Notes: generated by a model from the letters alone, not told the origin. Shown: positions 15,859-25,996, numbered from the stretch's first letter. The stretch: 64,000 nt of DNA from Caloramator quimbayensis (GCF_900167605.1 NZ_FUYH01000010.1:46263-110262), one strand, 5' to 3'. Made by a program: numbers and translations.

Positions 15859-17895
15859 ATGGCTGTTGAAAAGATGGAAATGATTAATATAATAGGGCAG
15901 ATGGATGAGGTTGATGATGTTGCTAAAAATATAATTTTATCTTCATCTGTTCATATGGTAAATGCTATAACTGAAATAAATCAAAATAACTTTCCAATAC
16001 TAAAGGCTCAGGATAATGTAGATGCTCTCTTGGATTTTAATTATATTAAACAATATAACAGCCAAAAAAATCTGCAGGAAATTGAGCGTAAGGTGGAAGG
16101 CCTTTTAGATATTTTTGAGATTAAAAGAAGAGTAAAGTTTAAATATTTAAATGAGGAATACGATTTTAAGGAAGATATAAGAGAGATAAATGAGCTTTAT
16201 GAAGTTGTAAGGGAAAAACATGAAAAAGTAAGCAGTTTATATGATGAAAGCAAAAATATAGAAAAACTTGAGCAGTATTTAAGATATTTAAGGCATATAA
16301 ACGTTAATCTTGATGAAGTATTGGATATGAAGTATATAAAAATGAAGCTTGGAATAATTCCAAAGTATAATGTTGATAAACTGAAAAAGAATTATGAAAA
16401 CATTTCAGCTATAGTTTTTAAAGTATTCAGTGACATAGATATGGCAGTTGTTATGGCTTTTGTGCCAAAGCCTGTTGAGATTGAAGTGGACAGGGTATTG
16501 ATGTCATTAAATTTTGATGAAATAAATATAAATGTTAAGTTTAAAGGTACTCCATCAAACTGGATAGATATGTTAAGCCAAAGAAAAGAAGAAATAAAAA
16601 GAGAAATTCATTCCATACGAAGTGAGCTTTCAGAAATCAAAACTAAAAGCTTTAAAAAAATAGAGATGTATTATTCAAGATTGATTATGGAGTTTAAAAT
16701 TGAAGAACTTAAAAACTATATTGCATGTACTAATGAATTCTTCTATTTAACAGGATGGGTTCCGTTTTTCAAAAAGAGAAATTTAATGAAAAGATTAGAG
16801 AAGAATCATAAAAACCTTATTGTAATATTTAAAGAAACTAAGGATTTAAGGGAAGGATTAAATCCTCCAACCTGCCTTAGAAATGGTTATCTTTTAACTC
16901 CTTTCCAATCTATTGTAAAGATGTATGGTATACCATCTTACAATGAACTTGATCCCACAGCCTTTGTTGGAATCAGCTATATGCTCCTGTTTGGGGCTAT
17001 GTTTGGAGATGTAGGACAGGGCCTTGTTCTATTTTTAATAGGAGAGATTTTAAACCGGTTTAAAAGAAGGCCTAACCTTGGAGGAGTGCTTGCAAGGCTT
17101 GGTATAAGTTCTACGATTTTTGGATTTTTGTATGGAAGCGTATTTGGATATGAAGATATTATAAATGCATTGGTAGTAAGACCTATGGAAGATATAAATT
17201 TAATGCTTATTGCAGCAATTGTTCTTGGAATAGTGCTTCTATCAATTGGGTATCTTTATAACTTTATAAATTCCTATAAAAGAAGAGATGTTGAAAATGG
17301 AATATTCAGCAGAAATGGAGTTGTAGGATTATCCTTCTACTGGCTTATTTTGTATTATATTGCAGCAAAGGTTTTAGATAAAGAAACATTCCTTCCATCG
17401 GGAGTAATTACTATTATATTAATAATCCTTTTAATTGTAATGGTGCTAAAAGAGCCTCTGTCTAACTTGGTAAAGGGAGTGAGACCTTTATATAGTGAAT
17501 CAGTTTCAGATTATTATATAGAGGGAGGCTTTGGAATACTTGAAACCCTTTTAAGCCTTTTAAGCAACACGTTATCTTTTATAAGGGTTGGTGCTTTTGC
17601 CATAAACCATGTAGGGCTTTTCATAGCCTTTGCAACTCTTGCAAAGATGATGGCAAATAATGTTGAAAGCGCTGCAACTATGGTGCTTGGAAATATAATC
17701 ATAATTGGACTTGAAGGACTTATAGTGTTTATTCAAGGCTTAAGGCTTGAATACTATGAGCTTTTCAGCAAATATTTTTCAGGTACAGGTTATGAATATA
17801 ATCCCTGCTGTATAACATCTTATTTGGATGATATTAAAAAAGGTATTTTAAGTAAAATAACAAAGAAACAAAGTACATTAGTTAGTATAGAATAG
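15859..17895 (+). CDS. ntpI: V-type ATPase subunit I (a-like), operon 1
   Basis: Full-length membrane stator subunit I (678 residues) that forms the ion half-channels next to the K ring. A soluble coiled-coil arm (about 1-345) is followed by about seven to eight membrane segments. The essential arginine lies in LSFIRVGAFAINHVGLF near residue 580, and FGDVGQG / GSVFGYED are family signatures. It follows the truncated I gene by 23 bases; a GGGGTGG ribosome site precedes ATG 15859. It is clearly diverged from the 644-residue I subunit of operon 2. Confidence 0.93.
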   Translation: MAVEKMEMINIIGQMDEVDDVAKNIILSSSVHMVNAITEINQNNFPILKAQDNVDALLDFNYIKQYNSQKNLQEIERKVEGLLDIFEIKRRVKFKYLNEEYDFKEDIREINELYEVVREKHEKVSSLYDESKNIEKLEQYLRYLRHINVNLDEVLDMKYIKMKLGIIPKYNVDKLKKNYENISAIVFKVFSDIDMAVVMAFVPKPVEIEVDRVLMSLNFDEININVKFKGTPSNWIDMLSQRKEEIKREIHSIRSELSEIKTKSFKKIEMYYSRLIMEFKIEELKNYIACTNEFFYLTGWVPFFKKRNLMKRLEKNHKNLIVIFKETKDLREGLNPPTCLRNGYLLTPFQSIVKMYGIPSYNELDPTAFVGISYMLLFGAMFGDVGQGLVLFLIGEILNRFKRRPNLGGVLARLGISSTIFGFLYGSVFGYEDIINALVVRPMEDINLMLIAAIVLGIVLLSIGYLYNFINSYKRRDVENGIFSRNGVVGLSFYWLILYYIAAKVLDKETFLPSGVITIILIILLIVMVLKEPLSNLVKGVRPLYSESVSDYYIEGGFGILETLLSLLSNTLSFIRVGAFAINHVGLFIAFATLAKMMANNVESAATMVLGNIIIIGLEGLIVFIQGLRLEYYELFSKYFSGTGYEYNPCCITSYLDDIKKGILSKITKKQSTLVSIE

Positions 17896-17906
17896 GAGGA
17901 TGTAAA

Positions 17907-18326
17907 ATGTATACATTTTTATTAATTGCAACATTAATAGTAATAGCAACTATAACAAAGGGAGTTATCGATTTTTATAATGGAAAAGAATCAAATAGAA
18001 AGAATGTTAAGAGAGCTCTAAGAATTAATCTTTGTTCGCTTTTACCAGTTTTAACCGGTATCATTGTAACTTCTATACCAAAGGTTGCCTATGCCGAAGG
18101 TGCTGTAAGTTCATCATCAGGACTTGGCTTTATAGCAGCAGCTCTTTCAACAGGGCTTGCAGCAGTTGGTGCTGGTATTGCCGTTGCAGCTGTTGGTTCC
18201 TCAGCTTTAGGTGCGGTATCTGAAGATCCTAAGATACTCGGTAAAACTCTAATATTTGTTGGCCTTGCAGAAGGTATAGCTATATATGGACTTATAATAT
18301 CAATAATGATTCTTGGAAGATTATAG
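17907..18326 (+). CDS. ntpK: V-type ATPase rotor subunit K (c-like), single-hairpin type, operon 1
   Basis: A 139-residue rotor subunit. The C-terminal 70 residues form one two-helix hairpin with the ion carboxylate E122 in VGLAEGIAIYGL, ending ILGRL as in Thermus-type c subunits. The helix lacks the Ser/Thr after the Glu and the helix-1 Gln used for sodium, so proton coupling is the likelier reading. The N terminus adds a hydrophobic segment, a basic loop (RKNVKRALR) and a second segment ending VAYA-E, which looks like a signal peptidase site after A63. That layout also recalls the Thermus subunit, which is made with a leader. Confidence 0.88.
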   Translation: MYTFLLIATLIVIATITKGVIDFYNGKESNRKNVKRALRINLCSLLPVLTGIIVTSIPKVAYAEGAVSSSSGLGFIAAALSTGLAAVGAGIAVAAVGSSALGAVSEDPKILGKTLIFVGLAEGIAIYGLIISIMILGRL

Positions 18327-18337
18327 GATGTGATTTT

Positions 18338-18646
18338 ATGAATATATATCTTATAAGCGACAACAGGGATACGCTTGTTGGAATGAGACTTGCAGGGATT
18401 AAAGGATTAATTACAAGTGATAAAAAAGAGGCTGAAAAGCTTCTCGACAGCCTTATAAAGGATAAAGATATTATGATTATAATAATTACAGAAAAATTGG
18501 CTGAGGCTATGAGAGATAAAATAAATAACATAAAACAAAAAATGAAACTTCCTTTGATTGTAGAAATACCAGATAGACATGGAAGTATTAAGGATGAAGA
18601 TTATATAACAGGTTATGTAAGAGATTCTATAGGTATAAAGATTTGA
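18338..18646 (+). CDS. ntpG: V-type ATPase subunit F, operon 1
   Basis: A 102-residue central-stalk subunit F, with the family pattern MNIYLISDNRDTLVGMRLAGIKGL at the N terminus and a C-terminal helix. It binds the D subunit inside the A3B3 head. It starts 11 bases after subunit K and ends before subunit E, in the usual order. The naming follows the Enterococcus ntp scheme, where F is NtpG. Confidence 0.88.
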   Translation: MNIYLISDNRDTLVGMRLAGIKGLITSDKKEAEKLLDSLIKDKDIMIIIITEKLAEAMRDKINNIKQKMKLPLIVEIPDRHGSIKDEDYITGYVRDSIGIKI

Positions 18647-18655
18647 GGTGATACT

Positions 18656-19258
18656 ATGATAACTATTGAAGAGAAGTTGAACCTTTTTACCAAGCTCATA
18701 TACGATAAGATTGAAAAGGAAAATGAAAGCCTTCTAAAAAAGTTTAATTTAGAATATGGCAATCTTTTAGATGAGAAGAAAAAGGAATTTCAAAAACAGG
18801 CTGAACAGCTGAGGAAAGAAAATGAAAAAGATATCGAGAAACAAAAACTTCAAATAATATCAAAGGCAAAAATAGAAGAGAAAAAGATAATACTTGAAAA
18901 AAGAAAAGAAATATTCGATGAAGTTTTAGATTCTCTTATAGTTTACTGCAAAAATTTCACAAATAATGATGAATATAAAGATATGCTCTTAAATGATTTG
19001 AATAAAGTTTTAAAAGAAATGGATTCAATAAATAATTTTGAAATTACAATTACTTATAAGGACTATAAAAGATATAAAGATGTTATATTAAATATGTTTA
19101 ATGATAAGAATATTGAATTTAATGAAGATGATGACTTATTAGGCGGTTTCATAATAACTGATAAAGAAAAAAATATAAGAATAGATATGTCTATGAAAAA
19201 CAGGATTTTAAATTCTAAGGAAATAATCGGTGAGAAGCTCTTTGAGGCATTACAGTAG
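18656..19258 (+). CDS. ntpE: V-type ATPase subunit E, operon 1
   Basis: A 200-residue peripheral-stalk subunit with a long Lys/Glu-rich coiled coil (about residues 15-95) and a globular C-terminal part holding LLGGFIITDKEKNIRIDMSMKNR, the recognisable end of the E family. It pairs with H to link subunit I to the catalytic head. GAGGTGATACT precedes the ATG. It overlaps nothing and ends 11 bases before subunit A. Confidence 0.88.
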   Translation: MITIEEKLNLFTKLIYDKIEKENESLLKKFNLEYGNLLDEKKKEFQKQAEQLRKENEKDIEKQKLQIISKAKIEEKKIILEKRKEIFDEVLDSLIVYCKNFTNNDEYKDMLLNDLNKVLKEMDSINNFEITITYKDYKRYKDVILNMFNDKNIEFNEDDDLLGGFIITDKEKNIRIDMSMKNRILNSKEIIGEKLFEALQ

Positions 19259-19269
19259 GTGGTGATTAT

Positions 19270-21039
19270 ATGGATAAAATACAGGGTATTATAACATACA
19301 TCAATGGGCCTGTTATTAAGGCTAAAAATATGGAAATGTTTAAAATGAGAGAAATGGTTACTGTAGGTGAAAAAAGGCTTATTGGTGAAATTATATCAAT
19401 AGACGGGGATATTGGAACAGTTCAGGTCTATGAAGAAACCACCGGACTAAAAATAGGAGAGAAAATAGATTCCACAGGTAAGCCTCTATCTGTAAAATTA
19501 GGGCCTGGAATTATAGGAAATATTTTTGATGGAATACAAAGGCCTCTAAATTTTATATATGAAAAGTCCGGAGGATTTATAAGCGAAGGTATTGGTCTTG
19601 CATCTATAGATTTAACTAAAAAATGGGATGTTACAGTTTTAGTTAAGGAAGGAGATACTGTAAAGGAGGGAAGTGTTTTTGCAACTGTTAAGGAAACACC
19701 CCTTATAACTCATAAGTTGATGATTCCCCCGGGAATAAACGGGAAGATAGTTTATGCTGAAAAAAATGGTACCTATGATTTGGAAGAGGTTCTTTTAAAG
19801 ATTGACGATGGCAAAACAGTGCATGATATAAAGATGTATCAGGAATGGCCGGTTAGAACTCCAAGACCTGTTAAAGAAAGAATGCCTATTGAAAAACCTC
19901 TTATAACAGGACAAAGAGTAATTGATACCTTTTTCCCAGTTGCAAAGGGAGGAACGGCTGCAATCCCAGGAGGATTTGGAACAGGAAAGACTATGACTCA
20001 GCATCAGCTTGCAAAGTGGAGCGATGCGGATATTATTGTCTATATAGGATGTGGAGAGAGAGGAAATGAGATGACAGAGGTTTTGGAGGATTTTCCAAAA
20101 CTTATTGACCCTAATTCTAATCTTCCTCTTATGAATAGAACTATTCTTATTGCGAATACATCTAATATGCCTGTTGCAGCGAGAGAAGCATCTATTTATA
20201 CAGGTATAACTATTGCAGAATATTTCAGAGATATGGGATATAACGTAGCTATAATGGCAGATTCCACATCAAGATGGGCGGAGGCTCTGCGTGAAATATC
20301 AGGACGTCTTGAAGAGATGCCTGCTGAGGAAGGTTATCCTGCATATCTTCCATCAAGACTTGCTGAATTTTATGAAAGGGCAGGATATGTTACAACTTTA
20401 GGAGATGATGAAGCATCGGTTACGATAATTGGTGCTGTATCACCGGCAGGAGGAGACTTTTCTGAGCCTGTAACTCAAAATACTAAAAGATTTGTAGGTG
20501 CATTTTTAGGTCTTGATAAAAAACTTGCTTATGCAAGACATTATCCAGCTATAAATTGGCTTTCAAGTTACAGCGGCTATTTAGCATCCCTTAATTCATG
20601 GTACAGGAATAATGTATCTGAGGATATGATGAATCTAAGGGGAGAGATGCTAAGGGTTCTTCAGGAGGAAAGCAAGCTCCTTGAAATAGTAAAGCTTGTT
20701 GGAGAGGATGTCCTTCCAGATGAGCAGAGGCTTATACTTGAAATTGCAAAACTTATAAAAATAGGCTATCTGCAGCAGAATGCCTATCATAAGGATGATA
20801 CCTATGTGCCTCTTAATAAACAGTATAGAATGCTTAAAGTTATAAAACTCTTTTATGAGCATGCAAACGAGGTTATCAAAAAGGGAATACCGATTTCAAA
20901 GATAAAATCAAGTCAGCTGTATAATGATATATTAAAAATGAAGTATTCTATTCCAAATGATTATAAAGACGAATTTGATAATTTTGAAAATCAGATAATA
21001 ACCTATTTTGATAGCCTTATTGAAGCATACGAGGGGTGA
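19270..21039 (+). CDS. ntpA: V-type ATPase catalytic subunit A, operon 1
   Basis: Catalytic nucleotide-binding subunit, 589 residues. The P-loop is GGFGTGKT at residues 234-241, followed by [17 protein letters not shown] and [18 protein letters not shown], which identify the A rather than the B subunit. The family-specific non-homologous insert (about 120-190) is present. Whether it works as ATPase or ATP synthase cannot be told from sequence. GTGGTGATT precedes ATG 19270, and B follows four bases after the stop. Confidence 0.96.
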   Translation: MDKIQGIITYINGPVIKAKNMEMFKMREMVTVGEKRLIGEIISIDGDIGTVQVYEETTGLKIGEKIDSTGKPLSVKLGPGIIGNIFDGIQRPLNFIYEKSGGFISEGIGLASIDLTKKWDVTVLVKEGDTVKEGSVFATVKETPLITHKLMIPPGINGKIVYAEKNGTYDLEEVLLKIDDGKTVHDIKMYQEWPVRTPRPVKERMPIEKPLITGQRVIDTFFPVAKGGTAAIPGGFGTGKTMTQHQLAKWSDADIIVYIGCGERGNEMTEVLEDFPKLIDPNSNLPLMNRTILIANTSNMPVAAREASIYTGITIAEYFRDMGYNVAIMADSTSRWAEALREISGRLEEMPAEEGYPAYLPSRLAEFYERAGYVTTLGDDEASVTIIGAVSPAGGDFSEPVTQNTKRFVGAFLGLDKKLAYARHYPAINWLSSYSGYLASLNSWYRNNVSEDMMNLRGEMLRVLQEESKLLEIVKLVGEDVLPDEQRLILEIAKLIKIGYLQQNAYHKDDTYVPLNKQYRMLKVIKLFYEHANEVIKKGIPISKIKSSQLYNDILKMKYSIPNDYKDEFDNFENQIITYFDSLIEAYEG

Positions 21040-21043
21040 TTTT

Positions 21044-22420
21044 ATGAACATTATAAAGGAATACATGCAGCTTGATAAGATAGAAGGTCCTCTTATAGTT
21101 TTATCCGGCGTCGATAATGCTGCCTATGATGAAATAGTTGAGATAAAAACAAATAGTGGAACAAAGCATGGTAAGGTTGTTCAGCTCCATAACGATAAGG
21201 CGATAGTTCAAGTATTTGAAACAACCTCTGGAATGTCAGTTAAGGATGTATCAGTAAGATTTACAGGCAGTCCCCTTGAAATAAATTTATCAAAGGATAT
21301 TTTAGGCAGAGTATTCAATGGAATTGGAGAACCTATTGACGATGGTGGGGAAATTTTCGGCGGAGTTAAGATGGATGTAAATGGACGTCCTATAAACCCT
21401 GTTGCAAGAAGATATCCAAGAAATTTCATACAGACAGGGATTTCTGCAATCGATGGTCTTACAACTTTGATTAGAGGACAGAAACTTCCTATATTTTCAG
21501 GAAACGGACTTCCTCATAATCAAATTGCAGCACAGATTGTAAGGCAGGCTAAAATATCGGAGGAAGAAGGACAGGACTTTGCAGTGGTTTTTGCTGCTAT
21601 GGGTGTAAAGCATGATGATGCGCATTATTTTTTAAAAGCCTTTGAAGAGTCTGGAGTTTTGGAAAGAGTTGTTATGTTCTTAAATCTTGCTGATGACCCT
21701 GTTGTTGAAAGGATTATAACTCCGAGATGTGCACTGACAGCAGCGGAATATCTTGCTTTTAATCATAATATGCACATACTTGTTATTATGACAGATATTA
21801 CAAGCTATTGTGAAGCGCTGAGAGAAATATCCTCAGCAAGGGAAGAAGTTCCAGGAAGAAAGGGATATCCTGGATATCTATATTCAGACCTTGCAAGCCT
21901 TTATGAGCGCGCTGGGATGATGGAAGACTCTTCAGGTTCAATAACACAAATACCTATATTGACAATGCCAAATGATGACATAACCCATCCAATACCGGAT
22001 TTAACAGGATACATTACTGAAGGTCAGATAGTTTTAAGCAGGGAAATATTCCAAAGAAATATTTATCCTCCAATTAACATTCTGCCGTCACTTTCAAGAC
22101 TTATGAAGGATGGAATAGGGGAAGGCTACACAAGGGATGACCATCCTGCAGTCTCAAGCCAAGTATTTTCTTCATATTCGAGAGTTCAGGAAGTTATTGC
22201 CCTATCTCAGGTTATAGGTGAGGATGAGCTTTCTGATATAGATAAAAAATATCTCGAATTTGGAAAAGCTTTTGAAGAAAAATTCTTAAAGCAGGATTTT
22301 GATGAAAACAGAAATATAAATGAAACCCTTGAGCTTGCGTGGGAAATACTATCCATACTTCCAAAGTCGGAGCTTGATAGAATAGATTCAAAGACTATAG
22401 ATGCTCACTACAGGGGGTGA
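21044..22420 (+). CDS. ntpB: V-type ATPase subunit B, operon 1
   Basis: Non-catalytic nucleotide-binding subunit B, 458 residues. Typical B signatures are [22 protein letters not shown], the place where the P-loop is replaced, and [29 protein letters not shown] 21044 is used because GAGGGGTGA lies just before it; the longer in-frame reading from 21008 overlaps subunit A without a ribosome site. It is followed four bases later by D. Confidence 0.95.
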   Translation: MNIIKEYMQLDKIEGPLIVLSGVDNAAYDEIVEIKTNSGTKHGKVVQLHNDKAIVQVFETTSGMSVKDVSVRFTGSPLEINLSKDILGRVFNGIGEPIDDGGEIFGGVKMDVNGRPINPVARRYPRNFIQTGISAIDGLTTLIRGQKLPIFSGNGLPHNQIAAQIVRQAKISEEEGQDFAVVFAAMGVKHDDAHYFLKAFEESGVLERVVMFLNLADDPVVERIITPRCALTAAEYLAFNHNMHILVIMTDITSYCEALREISSAREEVPGRKGYPGYLYSDLASLYERAGMMEDSSGSITQIPILTMPNDDITHPIPDLTGYITEGQIVLSREIFQRNIYPPINILPSLSRLMKDGIGEGYTRDDHPAVSSQVFSSYSRVQEVIALSQVIGEDELSDIDKKYLEFGKAFEEKFLKQDFDENRNINETLELAWEILSILPKSELDRIDSKTIDAHYRG

Positions 22421-22424
22421 TTGA

Positions 22425-23060
22425 ATGGATATTAATGTCGCCCCAACCAAGTCAAACCTTATGAGTGCAAAGGCGACTCTCGAGTTTTCTAAAAAAGGTT
22501 ATGAACTTTTAGATCAAAAGAGGAATGTGCTTATAAGGGAAATGATGAGTTTGATTGACAGAGCAAAAGAAATTCAGGAAAAGGTAAGTGTTACCTTTAA
22601 AGAAGCCTATGAGGCTTTAATGATGGCAAATCTTACAATGGGCATTGCTTCAGTTGAAGATATAGCAGATTCAACTATGGAGGACAGCAGGTTTGAGATT
22701 CTTTTCAAAAGCGTAATGGGTGTTGAAATTCCAAAGATTAAGTATGAGGAAAATGATATACAGCCAGTATATAGCTTTTATCAAACCAATGTATCTATAG
22801 ATGTGGCTTTTAAAAAATTTCAAGAGATTAAATATCTTGTAATGGAGCTTGCTGAGGTTGAAAACTCTGTATATAAGCTTGCTGTAGAAATTAAAAAGAC
22901 TCAAAAAAGAGCAAATGCCCTTGAAAATATACAGATACCCAAATATACAGAAATGGTAAAATATATACAGGATGCTCTCGAAGAGAAGGATAGAGAGGAC
23001 TTCTTCAGACTTAAAGTAGTTAAAAAGAAAAGAATTAAGAAAAAGGCAAAGGCGCTGTAA
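22425..23060 (+). CDS. ntpD: V-type ATPase subunit D (central rotor axle), operon 1
   Basis: Rotor shaft subunit, 211 residues, with long N- and C-terminal helices and the family start INVAPTKSNLMSAKATLEFSKKGYELL. The Lys-rich C terminus (KKKRIKKKAKAL) is encoded by the upstream arm of the terminator. It is the last gene of operon 1; GGGGGTGATTG precedes the ATG and overlaps the B stop region. Confidence 0.93.
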   Translation: MDINVAPTKSNLMSAKATLEFSKKGYELLDQKRNVLIREMMSLIDRAKEIQEKVSVTFKEAYEALMMANLTMGIASVEDIADSTMEDSRFEILFKSVMGVEIPKIKYEENDIQPVYSFYQTNVSIDVAFKKFQEIKYLVMELAEVENSVYKLAVEIKKTQKRANALENIQIPKYTEMVKYIQDALEEKDREDFFRLKVVKKKRIKKKAKAL

Positions 23061-23077
23061 GGAGCTTTTGCCTTTTT
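23041..23077 (+). terminator. Terminator of V-ATPase operon 1
   Basis: AAAAGGCAAAGG (23041-23052, inside the last codons of subunit D) pairs with GCTTTTGCCTTTTT (23064-23077), giving a hairpin with its own T-run. Confidence 0.8.
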
Positions 23078-23217
23078 AACTTATATTTTGTACAAAACTT
23101 TTAAATTTAAATATTAAAATTTTTGTATTTAACATTTGTTAAATATGCTTCAATTAAATATAAAATGAAGTATTTATACTCGTAATCTCAGCCACATAAA
23201 GGTGAAAATTAGGATAG

Positions 23218-24147
23218 CTATTTTTTAATATATCTTTTATATGTGCTGTTAAATTCTGTCCAGCATCCTGTTCCGCAATCTCTTTGTATTATAAGATTAA
23301 ATCCGTTTACCTCTGCGCTCATTTTGTCGGCATTGTGGAGAGCTATTGCTTCTATTGTCATTGGTACTACGGGGGAGCCCATCTCGAGGGTTCCATGATG
23401 GGATAATATACAATGCTTAAGCTCAAGCAAAAGCTCATCAGGAAAATTTTCTATCTCTTTTGCACTTTTACTTATAAGCTCTGTACCTAAATATATGTGA
23501 CCAAGGAGTCTGCCGCTGTCTGTGTATTTATTTTCAGGAAAAGTGGAAAGTTCAAAAACCTTTCCTATATCGTGAAGAAGAGCGCTTGTTACGGCGATAT
23601 CATAATTTATATAGCTATAAAGTTTGCAAAGGAAAATAACTGTTTTAGTAACCTCTATTGTATGCTCAGCAAGTCCTCCGATATATGCATGATGTATTTC
23701 AGACCCAGCTGCTTTTTTATAAAAATCTGAGCATACTTGGGATGAAGAAAATATATTATTCAATAGAAGTTTTAATTTTTCATTTTTTATTGTAGATATA
23801 ATTTGCTTTATTTCTTTTTCAAGATTTAGTTCATCGAGAGCACTTGAAGGGGTTATTTCTTCTATTAAATTGATATCAGGAGAATCTATTTTAATTATTT
23901 TATCTATATGTATCTGAAGCATTCCTTTAAATTCTTTAACAGTTCCCCAGACATTAGCAAAGCATCCTGGAGTTATTTCTTTTGCAATCTCTTCATTGCT
24001 ATTCCAAATCTTTGCATCATAATTTTTTATTCCATAACTTATCTGAAGATGGTAGTATTCCTTGCTATTCTGACTCATTTTTTTACAAATCTGTCTTACT
24101 ATAAAAGGCTGGCCTTCAAGCCTATCATTTGGATTTAAATTCAGCAT
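23218..24147 (-). CDS. yhaM: YhaM-like 3'-5' exoribonuclease (OB fold plus HD domain)
   Basis: A 309-residue protein with an N-terminal OB-fold nucleic-acid domain (about 10-90; KEYYHLQISYGIKNYDAKIW) and a C-terminal HD phosphohydrolase domain (about 150-285; HHAYIGGLAEHTIEV, ALLHDIGKVFEL, LKHCILSHHG). This matches YhaM/Cbf1, a manganese-dependent 3'-5' exonuclease involved in RNA turnover. AGAGGTGAT precedes ATG 24147. It stands alone between the V-ATPase operon and tRNA-Pro, on the opposite strand. The gap 23078-23217 shows nothing recognisable. Confidence 0.9.
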   Translation of the reverse strand: MLNLNPNDRLEGQPFIVRQICKKMSQNSKEYYHLQISYGIKNYDAKIWNSNEEIAKEITPGCFANVWGTVKEFKGMLQIHIDKIIKIDSPDINLIEEITPSSALDELNLEKEIKQIISTIKNEKLKLLLNNIFSSSQVCSDFYKKAAGSEIHHAYIGGLAEHTIEVTKTVIFLCKLYSYINYDIAVTSALLHDIGKVFELSTFPENKYTDSGRLLGHIYLGTELISKSAKEIENFPDELLLELKHCILSHHGTLEMGSPVVPMTIEAIALHNADKMSAEVNGFNLIIQRDCGTGCWTEFNSTYKRYIKK

Positions 24148-24277
24148 ATTATCACCTCTTTAATATTATACAATTTTTACAAACTATGTACACATAAATA
24201 AAGAAATTAGTTAAAAATTTTTTACAATACTATTGTATTTTGAAAAGAAAGTAGTATAATATTAGTAGTATAAATGA

Positions 24278-24353
24278 CTGGGTGTGGCGCAGATGGTAGC
24301 GCGCTTGAATGGGGTTCAAGAGGTCGCTGGTTCAAGTCCAGTCACCCAGACCA
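24278..24353 (+). tRNA. tRNA-Pro(GGG)
   Basis: Acceptor CTGGGTG (24278-24284) pairs with CACCCAG (24343-24349); the D-arm is GGCGCAGATGGTAGCGC, anticodon stem CTTGA/TCAAG encloses loop ATGGGGT with anticodon GGG, and the T-arm is CTGGTTCAAGTCCAG. Discriminator A and an encoded CCA end at 24353. The start with C and the arm sequences are typical of bacterial proline tRNA. Confidence 0.95.
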
Positions 24354-24358
24354 ATAAA

Positions 24359-24390
24359 AGCCTGTAACATTGATGTTACAGGCTTTTTTG
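24359..24390 (+). terminator. Terminator after tRNA-Pro
   Basis: GCCTGTAACAT pairs with ATGTTACAGGC across a short loop and runs into six T. It lies six bases after the tRNA CCA end. The following 24391-24640 is AT-rich with a promoter-like TTATAAT at about 24550 but nothing else recognisable. Confidence 0.9.
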
Positions 24391-24644
24391 CACTGAAAAA
24401 TTAATAAAGAGCTGTTTTGATGTATTATTTGTAATACTTATTAAACTGTCTGTAAAACATCTGTTTATATTCTATCAGCTACAAAAATTCATTATATTGA
24501 AAAATAAACAAAAAAATGTCGCAAAAAAGGTTATAGAAATGTTTGAATATATTTATAATCAGGAGTAAAATGGAAAATGCTGGTGAGTATTGACTACTGC
24601 AGCAAATATAATAATAGAAATTAGAACAAAGGGAGAAAATTGTC

Positions 24645-24923
24645 ATGGAAAGCGCAGCAATTATACAAATTTTAATGAAATACCTGAAGGATAAAGAAAA
24701 AGTTGAATACGATGAATTGTTAAAATTTCTTCATAATAGTGAAGACTGCAGCATTAAAAAAAATAACATATCCCAAATTAACGACTGCATTTTCGATTTA
24801 ATACTTGAGGGTATATTAAAAGTAGGTATTGTATATTCATATTATGGTTCGTCAAATCAATACTATATTGACAGGGATAAGTTAATGAGAAAAATAGGAT
24901 CGAATAGTCTTTTGGCAAGTTAG
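24645..24923 (+). CDS. 92-residue protein of unknown function
   Basis: A small soluble protein, MESAAIIQILMKYLKDKEK at the start and YYIDRDKLMRKIGS near the end. The order of predicted helices followed by a GIVYSYYGSSNQYYI strand pair could be a winged-helix-like fold, but I do not recognise a family. An AAAGGGAG ribosome site precedes ATG 24645. No obvious operon partner; the amidase follows after 108 bases. Confidence 0.55.
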   Translation: MESAAIIQILMKYLKDKEKVEYDELLKFLHNSEDCSIKKNNISQINDCIFDLILEGILKVGIVYSYYGSSNQYYIDRDKLMRKIGSNSLLAS

Positions 24924-25031
24924 CTTATTTATAGATTTGATGATATTTTATAATTTAGTTATATCTATATATTAAGAACAAACTCCTCATACAATTTATA
25001 TATTATATTAGAAAAATAAGGAGGGGTTTGT

Positions 25032-25778
25032 ATGCTTCCTATTAAAGTCATGCTTCTTACAAATAAAAATAGACCCAAAATAAAATTGAAAAAACTAAAA
25101 GGAATCGTTATTCATTGGACGGCAAATACAGGAAAGGGAGCTGATGCTTTAGCAAATAGAAATTATTTTAATTCAACGGATAGAGCAGCTTCAGCCCATT
25201 TCATAGTAGATGATCATCAGATAATTCAGTGTATTTTAGAAGATGAAGTAGCCTTTCATGTTGGAGCAAATAAATATAGGTCTGCAGGAGAGAAAATAAG
25301 AGAGGGAAGTTTTGGCCCTAATTATTTTCTCCTTGGTATTGAAATGTGCGTAAACAGCGATGGAAATTTTAATAAAACCTATGAAAACACTGTGGAACTT
25401 GCTGCATATCTTTTAAAAAAACATAAGCTTAGTATAAACGATTTATATAGACATTACGATATTACCGGAAAAGACTGTCCTAAGATGCTTATAGATGAAA
25501 ATCAATGGCAGAAATTTAAAAATGATGTAAATAAGATATTAAATAATTACCCTAAGGATGAAGGCAGCACTAAACCTGTAGCTGCTGTAAAAGAAAAAAT
25601 AGGAATAGTAACTGCGAGTATATTAAATTGTAGAGAACAGCCAACACTGAATTCAAAAATAAATGGAAAACTTATAAAGGGTACTAAGGTAAAGATTTAT
25701 GATGTAAAAAACGGCTGGTATCTTGTAAACAATAAAATGCCCCAATGGGTTAGTAAAGAATATGTAAGTTTAATTTAG
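25032..25778 (+). CDS. N-acetylmuramoyl-L-alanine amidase (Amidase_2) with SH3 domain
   Basis: A 248-residue peptidoglycan hydrolase. The Amidase_2/PGRP domain covers about residues 15-165; zinc ligands are the His in VIHWTA, and the His and Cys in RHYDITGKDCP, with the AHFIVDD stretch between. A C-terminal bacterial SH3 domain (about 190-248) has ASILNCREQPTLNSKI and WYLVN. There is no signal peptide, so it may be a phage-type endolysin or a mother-cell sporulation enzyme released by lysis. No other phage genes lie nearby. GGAGG precedes ATG 25032. Confidence 0.9.
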   Translation: MLPIKVMLLTNKNRPKIKLKKLKGIVIHWTANTGKGADALANRNYFNSTDRAASAHFIVDDHQIIQCILEDEVAFHVGANKYRSAGEKIREGSFGPNYFLLGIEMCVNSDGNFNKTYENTVELAAYLLKKHKLSINDLYRHYDITGKDCPKMLIDENQWQKFKNDVNKILNNYPKDEGSTKPVAAVKEKIGIVTASILNCREQPTLNSKINGKLIKGTKVKIYDVKNGWYLVNNKMPQWVSKEYVSLI

Positions 25779-25805
25779 AAACCTGACTACAGGTTTCTAT
25801 TTTTT
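25777..25805 (+). terminator. Terminator after the amidase gene
   Basis: AGAAACCTG (25777-25785) pairs with CAGGTTTCT (25789-25797) and is followed by ATTTTTTAT. Confidence 0.88.
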
Positions 25806-25815
25806 ATGCTGTTTT

Positions 25816-25832
25816 ATGCTAACGATTGCACA
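25816..25832 (+). promoter_or_regulatory. LacI-type operator 1 upstream of malE
   Basis: ATGCTAACGATTGCACA, whose reverse strand contains GCAATCGTTAGC, an imperfect GCAA-CG-TTGC palindrome of the LacI/MalR class. It lies about 100 bp upstream of operator 2, so loop formation is possible. Confidence 0.65.
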
Positions 25833-25896
25833 AAATAACTTTAAATTTTAGCTTAAACAATTAATTTTGTGTTGAAAATTGGCTATTTAATATAGT

Positions 25897-25925
25897 TTGA
25901 CAATTCAGAAAATGTGTTCTATAAT
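25897..25925 (+). promoter_or_regulatory. Promoter of the malE operon
   Basis: A near-consensus sigma-A promoter: TTGACA (25897-25902), a 17-bp spacer and TATAAT (25920-25925). Operator 2 lies directly downstream, over the likely transcription start. Confidence 0.88.
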
Positions 25926-25932
25926 TAAATTA

Positions 25933-25949
25933 ATGCAAGCGATTGCACA
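25933..25949 (+). promoter_or_regulatory. LacI-type operator 2 at the malE promoter
   Basis: ATGCAAGCGATTGCACA; the reverse strand holds GCAATCGCTTGC, a good palindrome of the LacI/MalR/CcpA type. Its place seven bases after the -10 box fits repression by blocking initiation. Confidence 0.75.
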
Positions 25950-25996
25950 AAGTGCTGTCGTAAAAAATCGTTTTTAAAAACAAGGGGGTTGTGTTA

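Noticed and set aside
23081..23217. Possible riboswitch or small RNA between V-ATPase operon 1 and yhaM
   Set aside because: The stretch AATCTCAGCCACATAAAGGTG caught attention, but no consistent helices or known consensus elements could be built.
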